From an uncultured Lachnospiraceae bacterium (GTDB lineage Bacteria > Bacillota > Clostridia > Lachnospirales > Lachnospiraceae), in contig CANQDT010000006.1 of the NCBI GenBank assembly GCA_947593735.1, positions 26,036 to 90,035 on the forward strand: a DNA stretch of 64,000 bases, in the 5' to 3' direction. The notes beneath the pieces were generated by a model that saw nothing but the letters and a program-made list of their open reading frames with translations, was not told where the DNA came from and did no database searches. Both the position numbers and the translations under genes were made by a program. How positions within the stretch are numbered: position 1 is the first letter of the stretch; every line of letters starts with the position of its first letter. This document shows, in pieces, positions 16,122-24,538 of this stretch.

Positions 16122-16194
16122 ATTATCATACCTCTCTTTTCTTATTTTGGTCGACTCCCCCATCGACCTTATCCGTAGTTGCCTACTTGAATTG

Positions 16195-16223
16195 ATTATA
16201 ATATACGCTTGTCTATTTTGCAA
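16195..16223 (-). promoter_or_regulatory. Predicted promoter of the small cohesin-dockerin gene
   Basis: On the minus strand: TTGCAA, a 17-bp spacer, TATAAT. The leader of about 65 nt contains two small hairpins (GTAG-GCAA-CTAC and GGTCGA...TCGACC) before the ribosome site. Confidence 0.7.
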
Positions 16224-16311
16224 CTATTTCTTGAAAAAACGTTTTTCTTTTTTGTAAAAAATGAACGCAAGCCCGGTAAACACGCCTCCCGCGTCCCACT
16301 GCGCGATACAT

Positions 16312-16650
16312 TTATGACTGCATATCGGCAAGCTCCTGCACCTTTTCAAGCGGCAGACCAGACCATACAGCCATATCTTCCAAAGAGAATTTTCCCATTT
16401 CAAGTAACCGTCCTACTGTTTCCAGTTTTGCTTGCTTAACTCCGATTTCATATCCCTCTTCAAACTTTTCCTGAAACATCATCTCCAAAGTCATATGATT
16501 CCATCTCCATTTCTCGTTCTTTCTGACAGACTGCGTCGCCTCATCCAACTCCCCTGTAAAGCCATCTTAAGGTATAAATATCCTGTCCTTCACCGAACAA
16601 ACCACAGATACCGTCAAATTTCTCTTTTGAAGATAAACCAATCGTTGATG
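16312..16650 (-). pseudogene. Decayed partial copy of the adjacent Rpn-family nuclease gene
   Basis: The last ~78 codons (EATQSVRKNEKWR to GLPLEKVQELA) are very similar to the C-terminus of the intact gene at 16653-17474. Upstream, in a different frame, the piece LFGEGQDIYTL matches LFGEGRHIYTF of the intact protein. The segment that should lie between them is missing and the frame is broken at the junction near 16565. This is therefore a remnant of a tandem duplicate with an internal deletion. A 78-codon open frame (16312-16548) survives but has no obvious ribosome site of its own. Confidence 0.7.
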
Positions 16651-16652
16651 AT

Positions 16653-17474
16653 TTACACTGGCTGCTTACCGGCAAGCTCCTGTACCTTTTCAAGCGGCAG
16701 ACCCGACCCAGCAGCAACTTCTTCCAAGGAGAATTTTCCCATTTCAAGTAACCGTCCTGCTGTTTCCAGTTTTGCGCTTTCAACTCCAATTCCAATTCCA
16801 GTTTCCCGTCCGGTTTCAAATCCCTCCTCATACTTTTCCTGAAACTTCATCTGTAAAGTCATATAATCCAACCTCCATTTCTCATTCTTTCTGACAGACT
16901 GCACCGCCTCATCCAACTCTCTTGTAAAGTCATCTTCCGGTTCTTTTCCATCAATAAAGTCAAGCAATGTTTTCATTTCCGGCGTAACATCATCCATAGT
17001 GCCTTTTGTATTTAAAATGATCTTCGTCGTATCGTCGCCAAGACCCAATTCCAGATTCTGCAAGCATCGGTTCTCAAAGGTATAGATATGCCTGCCTTCA
17101 CCAAACAGGTCAAAGGTACAGACAAAAATGACAAAACTTCGTTTCAAATCTTTATAGTTTTCTCCCTTTTCCAGGATATTCAAATCTATCATGCCCTGAT
17201 AATATCTTGTCCGTTTTGGAAGATTCCTATTTTCCGTTGTCTGCATTTCGATATTGTAAACCGTATCGTTTCCGTCCTCCACATAAATATCAAGGCGGAC
17301 ACTTTTTGCATCTGCGGAAATATCAATCGTCTCCTGTGATTTCGGATACTCAATACGGGATATCTTTATTTCAAGTACCCGTTCCAAAAACGGTTTGCAA
17401 AATTTCGGATTTCTCATGATAACACTGAACATGAAATCGTCCTTTATTTGCAGTTCTTCAAAGGCTTTCTCCAT
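16653..17474 (-). CDS. Rpn-family recombination-promoting nuclease / PD-(D/E)XK nuclease-family protein
   Basis: 273 residues. The N-terminal region has the family hallmark KDDFMFSVIM at 11-20 and the PD-(D/E)XK nuclease core with D62 (RLDIYVED) and E76-x-Q78 (NIEMQTT). The C-terminal part has the typical Glu/Gly-rich helical region EEGFETGRETGIGIG and a LEMGKFSLEEVA element. Relatives in E. coli (RpnA-type) are DNA endonucleases linked to recombination and often annotated as transposases. They are also discussed as defence-related. The start ATG is preceded by AAGGGGG. A truncated duplicate follows immediately downstream. No inverted repeats or transposon ends are visible around it. Confidence 0.85.
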   Translation of the reverse strand: MEKAFEELQIKDDFMFSVIMRNPKFCKPFLERVLEIKISRIEYPKSQETIDISADAKSVRLDIYVEDGNDTVYNIEMQTTENRNLPKRTRYYQGMIDLNILEKGENYKDLKRSFVIFVCTFDLFGEGRHIYTFENRCLQNLELGLGDDTTKIILNTKGTMDDVTPEMKTLLDFIDGKEPEDDFTRELDEAVQSVRKNEKWRLDYMTLQMKFQEKYEEGFETGRETGIGIGVESAKLETAGRLLEMGKFSLEEVAAGSGLPLEKVQELAGKQPV

Positions 17475-17617
17475 AATTGCCCCCTTCTTTTTTCTCTATC
17501 TTTATTATAATATGTGACTGCATGATTGACAAGGACTGAATTTTATCATTCTGTGCAATTAAGTTCATTTTTTTCAATCCGTTTTTTCATTGTATCCCGG
17601 ACGCTTGATCTCACAAT

Positions 17618-18691
17618 CTACCCCTCATTCATCCTCGCGAGCTTCGCCGTCTGATCCGCCGCGGTCAGGCTGTCGATGATCTCCGTTAGGTCGCCGTTTA
17701 AAATGTTCTCCAGCCGGTGGAGCGTCAGCCGGATGCGGTGATCCGTCACGCGGCCCTGCGGGAAATTGTAGGTCCGGATCTTTTCCGAGCGGTCGCCGGT
17801 CCCGACCTGGGAGCGCCGCGCCTCCGCCTCCGCGTCGTGCGCTTTCGCCATTTCCAGTTCATACAGCTTGGAGCGCAGTACCTTCAGCGCTTTCTCTTTA
17901 TTTTTCAGCTGTGATTTCTCATCCTGACAGGAAATCACGATCCCGGTCGGGATATGGGTCAGGCGAACAGCGGAATCGGTCGTGTTGACGCACTGCCCGC
18001 CGTTTCCGGACGCCCGGAACACGTCGAACCGGCAGTCGTTCAGATCCAGATCGACATCGACTTCCTCCGCCTCCGGCATGATCGCGACCGTCGCTGTCGA
18101 CGTATGGATCCGTCCGCCGGATTCCGTCACCGGGATCCGCTGCACGCGGTGGACACCGCTCTCATATTTCAGCCGGGAGTAAGCGCCGTTCCCGCTGATC
18201 ATGAAGACCGCCTCCTTGAATCCGCCGATCCCGTTTTCGTTTAAGCTGATCATCTCCGTCTTCCAGTGGTTGCTGTCCGCGTAATTGCGGTACATCCGGT
18301 ACAGCTCTGCGGCAAACAGCGCCGCCTCGTCCCCGCCCGCGCCGGCGCGGATCTCGACGATGACATTTTTTTCATCGTTCGGGTCTTTGGGGATCAGCAG
18401 GATCCGGATCTGCTCTTCCAGCGCCGCCGCCTTTTCCTTCGACTCCGCCAGTTCCTCTCTTGCAAGCTCTTTCATCTCGTCGTCGGTTTCCTGCTCGATC
18501 ATCTCCAGGCTGTCCTGAATATTCTGTTTCTCCCCTTTATACTGCCGATAGGCTTCGACAATCGGGGTCAGTTCATTCTGCTCTTTCATCAGGGAACGGA
18601 ACCTGCCCTGGTCTGCCGTAACGTCCGGATCATTCAGTTCCTCCAGCACGATCGCCAGCCGTTCCTCCAAATCTTCTAATTTATCAAACAT
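17618..18691 (-). CDS. prfA: Peptide chain release factor 1
   Basis: 357 residues, normal length. It has the GGQ peptidyl-hydrolysis motif at 231-233 within [16 protein letters not shown], and the PVT codon-recognition tripeptide at 187-189, which distinguishes RF1 (UAA/UAG) from RF2. It acts in the ribosomal A site during termination. It is the last gene of the run DUF1385-prmC-prfA, 45 bp behind prmC, whose product methylates the GGQ glutamine. The residue after GGQ is Cys rather than the His of E. coli, which I believe is a common clostridial variant. The 140 bp downstream (17475-17617) show nothing clear. Confidence 0.97.
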   Translation of the reverse strand: MFDKLEDLEERLAIVLEELNDPDVTADQGRFRSLMKEQNELTPIVEAYRQYKGEKQNIQDSLEMIEQETDDEMKELAREELAESKEKAAALEEQIRILLIPKDPNDEKNVIVEIRAGAGGDEAALFAAELYRMYRNYADSNHWKTEMISLNENGIGGFKEAVFMISGNGAYSRLKYESGVHRVQRIPVTESGGRIHTSTATVAIMPEAEEVDVDLDLNDCRFDVFRASGNGGQCVNTTDSAVRLTHIPTGIVISCQDEKSQLKNKEKALKVLRSKLYELEMAKAHDAEAEARRSQVGTGDRSEKIRTYNFPQGRVTDHRIRLTLHRLENILNGDLTEIIDSLTAADQTAKLARMNEG

Positions 18692-18736
18692 ACGATTCCC
18701 CTCCCGGTCGTTCTCTTTCTGATCAAATTCATTCTC

Positions 18737-19603
18737 TCACGCGCCGTCCTCCTCGGCGTCCTGCCATCTGCCGCATACGGTCCGGTCAAGACCGGCGAGA
18801 TCCTTTTCGACCTCAATCTCCTGAAAGCCCTGCCGTTCCATCATTGCCGTGACGGCGGCTCCCTGATCGGAACCGATCTCAAGGAACATCATCCCGTCCG
18901 GTTTCAGATACCTGCCCGCGTCCCGGATGATCCTCCGGAAACAGGCAAGCCCGTCTTCGTCCCCATCGAGAGCGAGCCGCGGTTCATAATCCCGGACCTC
19001 CGGCATCAGCGTATCGCAGACTGCCGTAGGAATATACGGCGGGTTGGAGACGATCAGGTCAAACTTTCCCGCCCCCGCTTTTTGGACAGGCTCATACAGA
19101 TCTCCCTGCAGAAATGTTACCGACGCTTCCAGCCTCCGGTTATTCTCCCGCGCGATCGCGAGCGCGTCCCCGGACAGATCGACAGCGATACATTCTTCCG
19201 GGCGCAGTTCTTTCTCCAGCGTGATCGCGATGCAGCCGGAACCGGTACACAGATCGAGAATATGTTCAAACGGCCGCCCCGCGCTCAGGATCTGCTCGAC
19301 AAGGACTTCCGTATCGTACCGCGGGATCAGGACGCCCGGCGCGACATGAAACTCATATCCGTAGAACCACTGTATCCCCGTGATATATTGAAGCGGTTCA
19401 TGTGCGCACCGCCGGGCGGTCGCCGCCTCAAGCGCCTCCCTCTGCGTGTCGGGCATCGGCGTCCGCTTCTCCAGCAGATAATCGGCGCGTTCCCATTCTG
19501 TGATATGGGCGAGCAGCGCCCACGCGTCCCCGGCGGCGTTCTCGATCCCGTGCCGCTCCATCGCCGCCTCGCTCTCCCGCAGACATTCTTCATACGTATT
19601 CAT
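18737..19603 (-). CDS. prmC: Release factor glutamine methyltransferase
   Basis: 288 residues. The SAM-binding motif DLCTGSGCIAI and the catalytic/substrate NPPY motif (IVSNPPYIPT) mark an N5-glutamine methyltransferase that modifies the GGQ motif of release factors. The N-terminal helical domain (about 1-75) is of PrmC type. The start is 1 bp after the stop of the DUF1385 gene, and prfA follows, which is the classic pairing of enzyme and substrate genes. Confidence 0.95.
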   Translation of the reverse strand: MNTYEECLRESEAAMERHGIENAAGDAWALLAHITEWERADYLLEKRTPMPDTQREALEAATARRCAHEPLQYITGIQWFYGYEFHVAPGVLIPRYDTEVLVEQILSAGRPFEHILDLCTGSGCIAITLEKELRPEECIAVDLSGDALAIARENNRRLEASVTFLQGDLYEPVQKAGAGKFDLIVSNPPYIPTAVCDTLMPEVRDYEPRLALDGDEDGLACFRRIIRDAGRYLKPDGMMFLEIGSDQGAAVTAMMERQGFQEIEVEKDLAGLDRTVCGRWQDAEEDGA

Positions 19604-19604
19604 T

Positions 19605-20555
19605 TTATTCTTCCAGCTCCCCGTTCCGGTCCGCCTCCAGATACGCCCTCCAGTCCAGCACGCCTTCCACGGACCGGATCGCGACTTCGATCATGGAGTC
19701 ATCCGGCTCGGCGGTCGTGATCTTCTGCAGCGCCAGCCCCGGCTTGCTCAGCAGCCCGATCACCTTATTGTCCGTGCGCCCCGCAAGGCGGATGATCTCA
19801 TAGGAGATCCCGGCGATCACGGGAACCAGGAGGACCCGGAACAGGATCCGGTATTTCACTTCTTTTACCCGGACAAACATAAACAGCACAATGCTGACCA
19901 GCATGACAAACAGGAGGAAACTCGTCCCGCACCGCTTGTGGAGCCTCGTGTGGGTCCTCACATTTTCCACGGTCAGATCCTGCCCGTCCTCCAGGCAATT
20001 GATCGTCTTATGCTCCGCGCCGTGATACATGAACACCCTGCGGATGTCCTCCATGCGGGAAACCAGAAACAGATAACCGAAGAAAATGCACAGCCGGACG
20101 GCTCCCTCCACCACGCTCAGGAAAACATACGAATGGATGAACCGCCCGAAAAAGCTGACCAGCACGTAGGGCAGCACCATAAAAATACCGACCGCCAGCA
20201 CGATCCCGAGCGCCAGCGTGACGCCGAGGATAAAATTGTTGAACCGGTCGCCGAATTTGTCCATGAGCCATTGTTCCAGCTTTCCCGGCGTCTCCTCCTC
20301 CTCGATCCCTTCCATCGCGCAGTCCGCGGAAAAATTCAGCGCCCGGATGCCGGCTACCATGGATTCCACAAAGCTGACGACGCCCCGGATCAGCGGCAGC
20401 TTCGCCCATCTGTGCCGGTCGGCAAAGCTCCTGCTCGTCTGTTTTTTCACCGTGATCTCCCCGTTTGATTTGCGCACGGCAATGGCGGTCTGATCTCCGT
20501 TTTTCATCATGACCCCCTCCATCACCGCCTGTCCGCCGATATAGGTTCTTTTCAT
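19605..20555 (-). CDS. DUF1385 (YqhQ-like) multispanning membrane protein
   Basis: 316 residues. The N-terminus IGGQAVMEGVMMKN is the diagnostic DUF1385 motif, and the central YHGAEHKTINCLE motif carries conserved His/Glu residues that could bind metal. There are four or five membrane helices (about 105-135, 140-165, 215-235 and 245-260). YqhQ homologues occur next to prmC/prfA or efp in many Firmicutes. The biochemical function is not established as far as I know. It starts 15 bp downstream of a terminator hairpin that follows rpmE, so it may be expressed by readthrough. Confidence 0.88.
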   Translation of the reverse strand: MKRTYIGGQAVMEGVMMKNGDQTAIAVRKSNGEITVKKQTSRSFADRHRWAKLPLIRGVVSFVESMVAGIRALNFSADCAMEGIEEEETPGKLEQWLMDKFGDRFNNFILGVTLALGIVLAVGIFMVLPYVLVSFFGRFIHSYVFLSVVEGAVRLCIFFGYLFLVSRMEDIRRVFMYHGAEHKTINCLEDGQDLTVENVRTHTRLHKRCGTSFLLFVMLVSIVLFMFVRVKEVKYRILFRVLLVPVIAGISYEIIRLAGRTDNKVIGLLSKPGLALQKITTAEPDDSMIEVAIRSVEGVLDWRAYLEADRNGELEE

Positions 20556-20569
20556 AGTTCATTCTCCTT

Positions 20570-20612
20570 AAAAAACATGCCCCTCTCTCTTGGTTCCAAG
20601 GGAAAGGGGCAT
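20570..20612 (-). terminator. Rho-independent terminator between rpmE and the DUF1385-prmC-prfA genes
   Basis: A long hairpin with ATGCCCC pairing to GGGGCAT and CCTTGG pairing to CCAAG, followed by GTTTTTT on the minus strand. It lies about 35 bp after the rpmE stop and immediately before the DUF1385 ribosome site, so it can act as terminator or attenuator. Confidence 0.85.
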
Positions 20613-20645
20613 ACTACATGACGGATATGCCGCCATACGTCGTTC

Positions 20646-20852
20646 TTATTTCTCGCTGATCCCATATTTGCGGTTGAACTTGTCAATACGTCCGCGCGCC
20701 TGGGCTGTCTTCTGCTGTCCGGTATAAAACGAATGGCACTTCGAGCAGATCTCAACGTGAATGTCCTGCTTTGTCGAACCGGTCACAAACTCGTTTCCGC
20801 AGTTGCAAACCACTTTCGCCTGATAATAATCCGGATGGATTCCTTCTTTCAT
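20646..20852 (-). CDS. rpmE: 50S ribosomal protein bL31
   Basis: 68 residues starting [10 protein letters not shown], at the ATG at 20852 with GAGGTG upstream; a longer frame to 20957 is not supported. Four cysteines, C16, C18, C36 and C39, form the zinc-binding (C+) version of L31. It binds the large subunit at the bridge to the 30S head. It has its own promoter and a strong terminator, and follows rho by 117 bp. Confidence 0.96.
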   Translation of the reverse strand: MKEGIHPDYYQAKVVCNCGNEFVTGSTKQDIHVEICSKCHSFYTGQQKTAQARGRIDKFNRKYGISEK

Positions 20853-20931
20853 GATTTTCACCTCATATCTTCCCGTATGGTTGGTTCCGACCAACTCACA
20901 ACTTTTCTCTCCGTTCAAACGAACGCACTGT

Positions 20932-20960
20932 ATATCATAGCACATCCCTATGCGCAATGC
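20932..20960 (-). promoter_or_regulatory. Predicted promoter of rpmE
   Basis: On the minus strand: TTGCAT, a 17-bp spacer, TATGAT. The leader of about 75 nt contains the inverted repeats CGTTCGTTTGAACG and GTTGGT-CGGA-ACCAAC, which could be a ribosomal-protein autoregulatory structure. Confidence 0.6.
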
Positions 20961-20969
20961 AACCTTTTT

Positions 20970-22190
20970 TTACGGTCTCCGGAGCAGCGAACGGCGGATC
21001 AGTTCCATAAATTCCTCGTTTGTTTTTGTCTTGACAAACAACGACAACACCTGTTCCGTGGCGTCCTCCGTCTTTCCTCTGGACAGCTCCTTGTGAATGG
21101 CGTACGCCACTTCCTGTTCCTCCCTGGTCAGAAGCAGGTCGTCGCGCCGCGTGCCGGACTTGTTGATGTCGATCGCGGGGAAGATCCGCCGCTCCGACAG
21201 CGTCCGGTTCAGCACAAGCTCCATATTGCCGGTTCCTTTAAATTCCTCAAATACGACGTCGTCCATCTTGCTGCCCGTATCGACCAGCGCCGTGGCGAGG
21301 ATCGTCAGGCTTCCGCCCTCGCGCATATTCCGCGCCGCCCCAAAAAATTTCTTCGGCATATGCAGCGCCGCCGGGTCCAGTCCTCCGGACAGCGTCCTCC
21401 CGCTCGGGGACACCGTGAGGTTGTACGCGCGCGCGAGCCGGGTAATGCTGTCGAGCAGGATCACAACGTCCTGTTTGTGCTCCACCAGCCGTTTCGCCCG
21501 CTCCAGCACCATCTCAGACACCCGTTTGTGATGTTCCGGCAGCTCGTCAAAAGTCGAATGGATGATCTCCACATTTTCCCCTTGGATGGATTCCTTCATA
21601 TCCGTGACTTCCTCCGGCCGCTCGTCGATCAGCAAAATGATCAGGTGCGTTTCCGGGTAAAATGTCGTGATACATCCGGCGATCTGTTTCAACAGCGTCG
21701 TTTTCCCGGTCTTCGGCGGGGAAACGATCATTCCGCGCTGCCCTTTTCCGATGGGCGAGAGCAGATCCATAATGCGCATCGGGATCTTCGCGCCCTCTCC
21801 GGCGAGATGGATCCTCTCATTCGGAAAGATCGGCGTCAAGTCTTCAAACCGCGTCCTTTTCTGCGCTTCCTCCGGCGGGAAACCGTTGACAGACTGAATG
21901 TAGAGCAGCGCGCCGAATTTTTCATTTCCGGTTTTGACCCGGATATTGCCGTTTACGATATCCCCCGTCTTCAAGTTGAACCGCCGGATCTGCGCGGGGG
22001 AGACGTAGATATCATTCTCGCCCGGAAGATAATTTTCACAGCGGATGAAGCCGAAGCCGTCCGCCATGACTTCCAGGATCCCGTCCGCCATCTGCCCGCT
22101 GTCAAGCTTTAACAGGTCCGGCTTTTGCGTTTCCGTATTCTGATCGTTCTGATGTTCCAATGTCTGATTTTCTGCCATACTAGTTTTCAT
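20970..22190 (-). CDS. rho: Transcription termination factor Rho
   Basis: 406 residues, a compact Rho without a long insertion. The N-terminal OB-fold RNA-binding domain (about 35-110: [18 protein letters not shown]) is followed by a RecA-type ATPase with Walker [12 protein letters not shown] and Walker [14 protein letters not shown]. The Q and R loops are present ([14 protein letters not shown]). It is a hexameric helicase that ends transcription. The ATG at 22190 overlaps the end of the DUF4364 gene. An alternative ATG at 22178 is possible. Confidence 0.96.
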   Translation of the reverse strand: MKTSMAENQTLEHQNDQNTETQKPDLLKLDSGQMADGILEVMADGFGFIRCENYLPGENDIYVSPAQIRRFNLKTGDIVNGNIRVKTGNEKFGALLYIQSVNGFPPEEAQKRTRFEDLTPIFPNERIHLAGEGAKIPMRIMDLLSPIGKGQRGMIVSPPKTGKTTLLKQIAGCITTFYPETHLIILLIDERPEEVTDMKESIQGENVEIIHSTFDELPEHHKRVSEMVLERAKRLVEHKQDVVILLDSITRLARAYNLTVSPSGRTLSGGLDPAALHMPKKFFGAARNMREGGSLTILATALVDTGSKMDDVVFEEFKGTGNMELVLNRTLSERRIFPAIDINKSGTRRDDLLLTREEQEVAYAIHKELSRGKTEDATEQVLSLFVKTKTNEEFMELIRRSLLRRP

Positions 22191-22725
22191 TTCCCCTCTC
22201 TTCTCCCGAGCCTGTCATCTGTTCCATAAGGGTATGATAGACAAACCCGCAATTTTCTTTCCATTGATCGCACGCCTCGATCGCCCGTTCCTCATCCTGC
22301 ACCCGGATGCTCAGATTCATCAGCATGCTTCCCTTTTCCTTTATGAAGCAGTCGACGATATATTCCCCTCTGGCGTTCTGGTAATATTCCGCGTTCACTT
22401 CATAGCGGTTTTTCAGGTTCAGTCCGGTTTCTTTAATATAAGTAAAAATATCTTCCTCGATCGAGCGGGAAATCTTATATCCAAACATATCCAGCGTCAT
22501 CCCGCCCTGGTCGGTCAGCGTATAATAGGTCACGTTTTTCTTTGTCGCGGCGTGGATCAGGTCTGACTCCAGCAGTTCGCTGATCGCTTCCTGCACATGA
22601 AAGTAGTTCGTATATTCTTTTTCTATGATGAACTCGCTGATCTGCGAGTTGGACAGCGGATATCCGACCAGATCCAGCATCGTCAGTATGATCAGCTTGT
22701 ATAAAGTAAGTGATTCTCCCGGCAT
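22180..22725 (-). CDS. DUF4364 winged-helix protein
   Basis: 181 residues. The first 75 residues form a winged helix-turn-helix (LYKLIILTMLDLVGYPLSNSQISEFI, then a wing with KNVTYYTLTDQG). The rest is an alpha/beta domain of about 100 residues. This matches the DUF4364 family of Clostridia, thought to be DNA-binding regulators. It overlaps the start of rho by 11 bp, so the two are translationally coupled. It may regulate the operon, but nothing in the sequence shows its target. Confidence 0.8.
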   Translation of the reverse strand: MPGESLTLYKLIILTMLDLVGYPLSNSQISEFIIEKEYTNYFHVQEAISELLESDLIHAATKKNVTYYTLTDQGGMTLDMFGYKISRSIEEDIFTYIKETGLNLKNRYEVNAEYYQNARGEYIVDCFIKEKGSMLMNLSIRVQDEERAIEACDQWKENCGFVYHTLMEQMTGSGEERGNEN

Positions 22726-22757
22726 ACTTTCCTCCTTTGCAGCATATGCGGGCGGCG

Positions 22758-23936
22758 TTACCGCGCGCGCCGGGCGATCCCGGTTTTCAGCGCCACTTCC
22801 GCTACCTGCCCCGCTACCGCCTGGACGACCCGTCTGTCAAACGCGTCCGGAATGATATAATCCTCCGACAGTTCTTCTTCCGTAATGATCCCGGCGATCG
22901 CTTTCGCCGCCGCGATCTTCATTTCCTCCGTGATATCGGACGCCTGCACGTCCAGCGCGCCCCGGAAGATCCCCGGGAATACGAGGACGTTGTTGATCTG
23001 GTTCGGGAAATCCGACCGCCCGGTCGCCACGACCCGCGCGCCGCCCTTTTTGGCTTCCTCCGGCATGATCTCCGGCGTCGGGTTCGCCATCGCGAATACG
23101 ATCGGGTCTTCCGCCATGGAAGCGACCATCTCCGCCGTCACGATATTCGGGGCGGACACGCCGATGAACACGTCCCTGCCTTTCATCACGTCCGCCAGGC
23201 TTCCGGTCCGCCTGTCCCGGTTCGTATGTTCCGCCATCTCCGCCTGCGCCGGATTCATCCAGTCCTGCCCGGGACAGAGCGCGCCCTGCCGGTCCACGAG
23301 GATAATGTCCCCGATCCCGAGCCGGAGCAGAAGCCGCGCGATCGAGATCCCGGCGGAACCGGCTCCGTTGATCACGCAGGTCGCCTGTTCAAACGGCTTC
23401 CCGACCAGACGAAGCGCGTTGAGCAGTCCGGCGGAAACAACGATCGCCGTCCCGTGCTGGTCGTCGTGGAAAACCGGGATCTGCAGTTCCTGTCTGAGCC
23501 TCTGTTCGATCTCAAAGCACCTGGGAGCGGAAATGTCTTCCAGGTTGATCCCGCCGAACACCGGGGCGATCTGCCGGACCGCCCGGATGATCTCCTCCGT
23601 ATCTTTCGTATCCAGGCAGATCGGGAACGCGTCCACGCCGGCAAATTCTTTGAACAGGATCGCTTTCCCTTCCATGACGGGGATCGCCGCTTCCGGTCCG
23701 ATATCCCCAAGCCCAAGCACGGCGGTGCCGTCGGTCACGACCGCGACCAGATTGCCTTTTGCCGTATACCGGTAAACGTCGTCCCGGTTATCCCGGATGC
23801 GGCGGCACGGTTCCGCCACGCCCGGCGTATACGCGGTGCTCAGATCATCCCTTGTCCGGACCGATATTTTGGAACGGACGCCGATCTTTCCCTGATTTTT
23901 CTCATGCAGCTCCAACGCCAGCGCGTTATAATCCAT
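22758..23936 (-). CDS. NAD(P)-dependent malic enzyme
   Basis: 392 residues, the short bacterial malic enzyme. It has the N-terminal YTPGVAEPCR motif, the catalytic region VVTDGTAVLGLGDIGP, the metal-binding FHDDQHGTA and the dinucleotide site GAGSAGIS. It decarboxylates malate to pyruvate with NAD(P)H formation. The ATG at 23936 sits behind GGAGGAG; the frame extends to 23957 without support. It overlaps engB by 11 bp. There is no phosphotransacetylase domain. The gene may be called maeB or ytsJ-like; NAD versus NADP preference is not certain from sequence. Confidence 0.93.
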   Translation of the reverse strand: MDYNALALELHEKNQGKIGVRSKISVRTRDDLSTAYTPGVAEPCRRIRDNRDDVYRYTAKGNLVAVVTDGTAVLGLGDIGPEAAIPVMEGKAILFKEFAGVDAFPICLDTKDTEEIIRAVRQIAPVFGGINLEDISAPRCFEIEQRLRQELQIPVFHDDQHGTAIVVSAGLLNALRLVGKPFEQATCVINGAGSAGISIARLLLRLGIGDIILVDRQGALCPGQDWMNPAQAEMAEHTNRDRRTGSLADVMKGRDVFIGVSAPNIVTAEMVASMAEDPIVFAMANPTPEIMPEEAKKGGARVVATGRSDFPNQINNVLVFPGIFRGALDVQASDITEEMKIAAAKAIAGIITEEELSEDYIIPDAFDRRVVQAVAGQVAEVALKTGIARRAR

Positions 23937-24534
23937 GTTCTTCTCCTCCCAGTACATATTGCTGAATCAGATCGTAAATTTCTTCCCTGCCCTGCTTGCT
24001 GAGGGCGGAAAACGCCACGACCGGAGTCCCCGGCACCACGTCCAGCCCCTTTCGGATCATGCTCTGATGCTTCGCAAGCTGGCTCCGCTTGATCTTGTCT
24101 GCCTTTGTCGCGATGATCACCGGGTCATATCCGTGATCCGTGATCCATCGGTACATAATTTTATCGTTGTTGGAAGGTTCGTGGCGAATGTCCACTAATA
24201 AGAAGACAAGCCGGAGCATCCTGGACTGATGCAGATAGTCTTCGATCATCTTGCCCCAGCTGACGCGGACCGCTTCGGATACGTTCGCGTAGCCGTATCC
24301 CGGCAGGTCCACAAAGTATAATTGCTGATTGATGTTGTAATAGTTGATCGTCTGCGTTTTGCCGGGCTGCGCAGACGTCCTGGCATATGATTTGCGGTTC
24401 ATCAGCGCGTTGATCAGCGAAGATTTCCCGACATTGGATTTCCCGGCAAACGCCAGCTCCGGAAGACGGTTATCCGGCAATTTGCCCGTTACGCCGCATA
24501 CCGTCTCCAGATTTACGCTTGTTATCTGAAACAT
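23926..24534 (-). CDS. engB: Ribosome biogenesis GTPase EngB (YsxC/YihA)
   Basis: About 202 residues from the ATG at 24534; an ATG at 24546 is also possible. G1 is GKSNVGKSSL, G3 is DLPGYGYA and G4 is TKADK. The TrmE-Era-EngA-EngB family arrangement is complete. It is needed for 50S subunit assembly. It follows clpX by 4 bp, as in many Firmicutes (lonA or clpX next to engB). The start at 24534 matches the usual N-terminus (ITSVNLETVCG) better. Confidence 0.94.
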   Translation of the reverse strand: MFQITSVNLETVCGVTGKLPDNRLPELAFAGKSNVGKSSLINALMNRKSYARTSAQPGKTQTINYYNINQQLYFVDLPGYGYANVSEAVRVSWGKMIEDYLHQSRMLRLVFLLVDIRHEPSNNDKIMYRWITDHGYDPVIIATKADKIKRSQLAKHQSMIRKGLDVVPGTPVVAFSALSKQGREEIYDLIQQYVLGGEEHGL

Positions 24535-24538
24535 AGTA

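Noticed and set aside
16653..17474. Insertion sequence
   Set aside because: The protein is sometimes annotated as a transposase, but no terminal inverted repeats or target-site duplications are visible and the gene is of Rpn nuclease type.
17985..18005. Abnormal release factor because GGQ is followed by Cys
   Set aside because: GGQ itself and the PVT motif are intact. A Cys at the next position appears in other clostridial RF1 proteins, to my knowledge.
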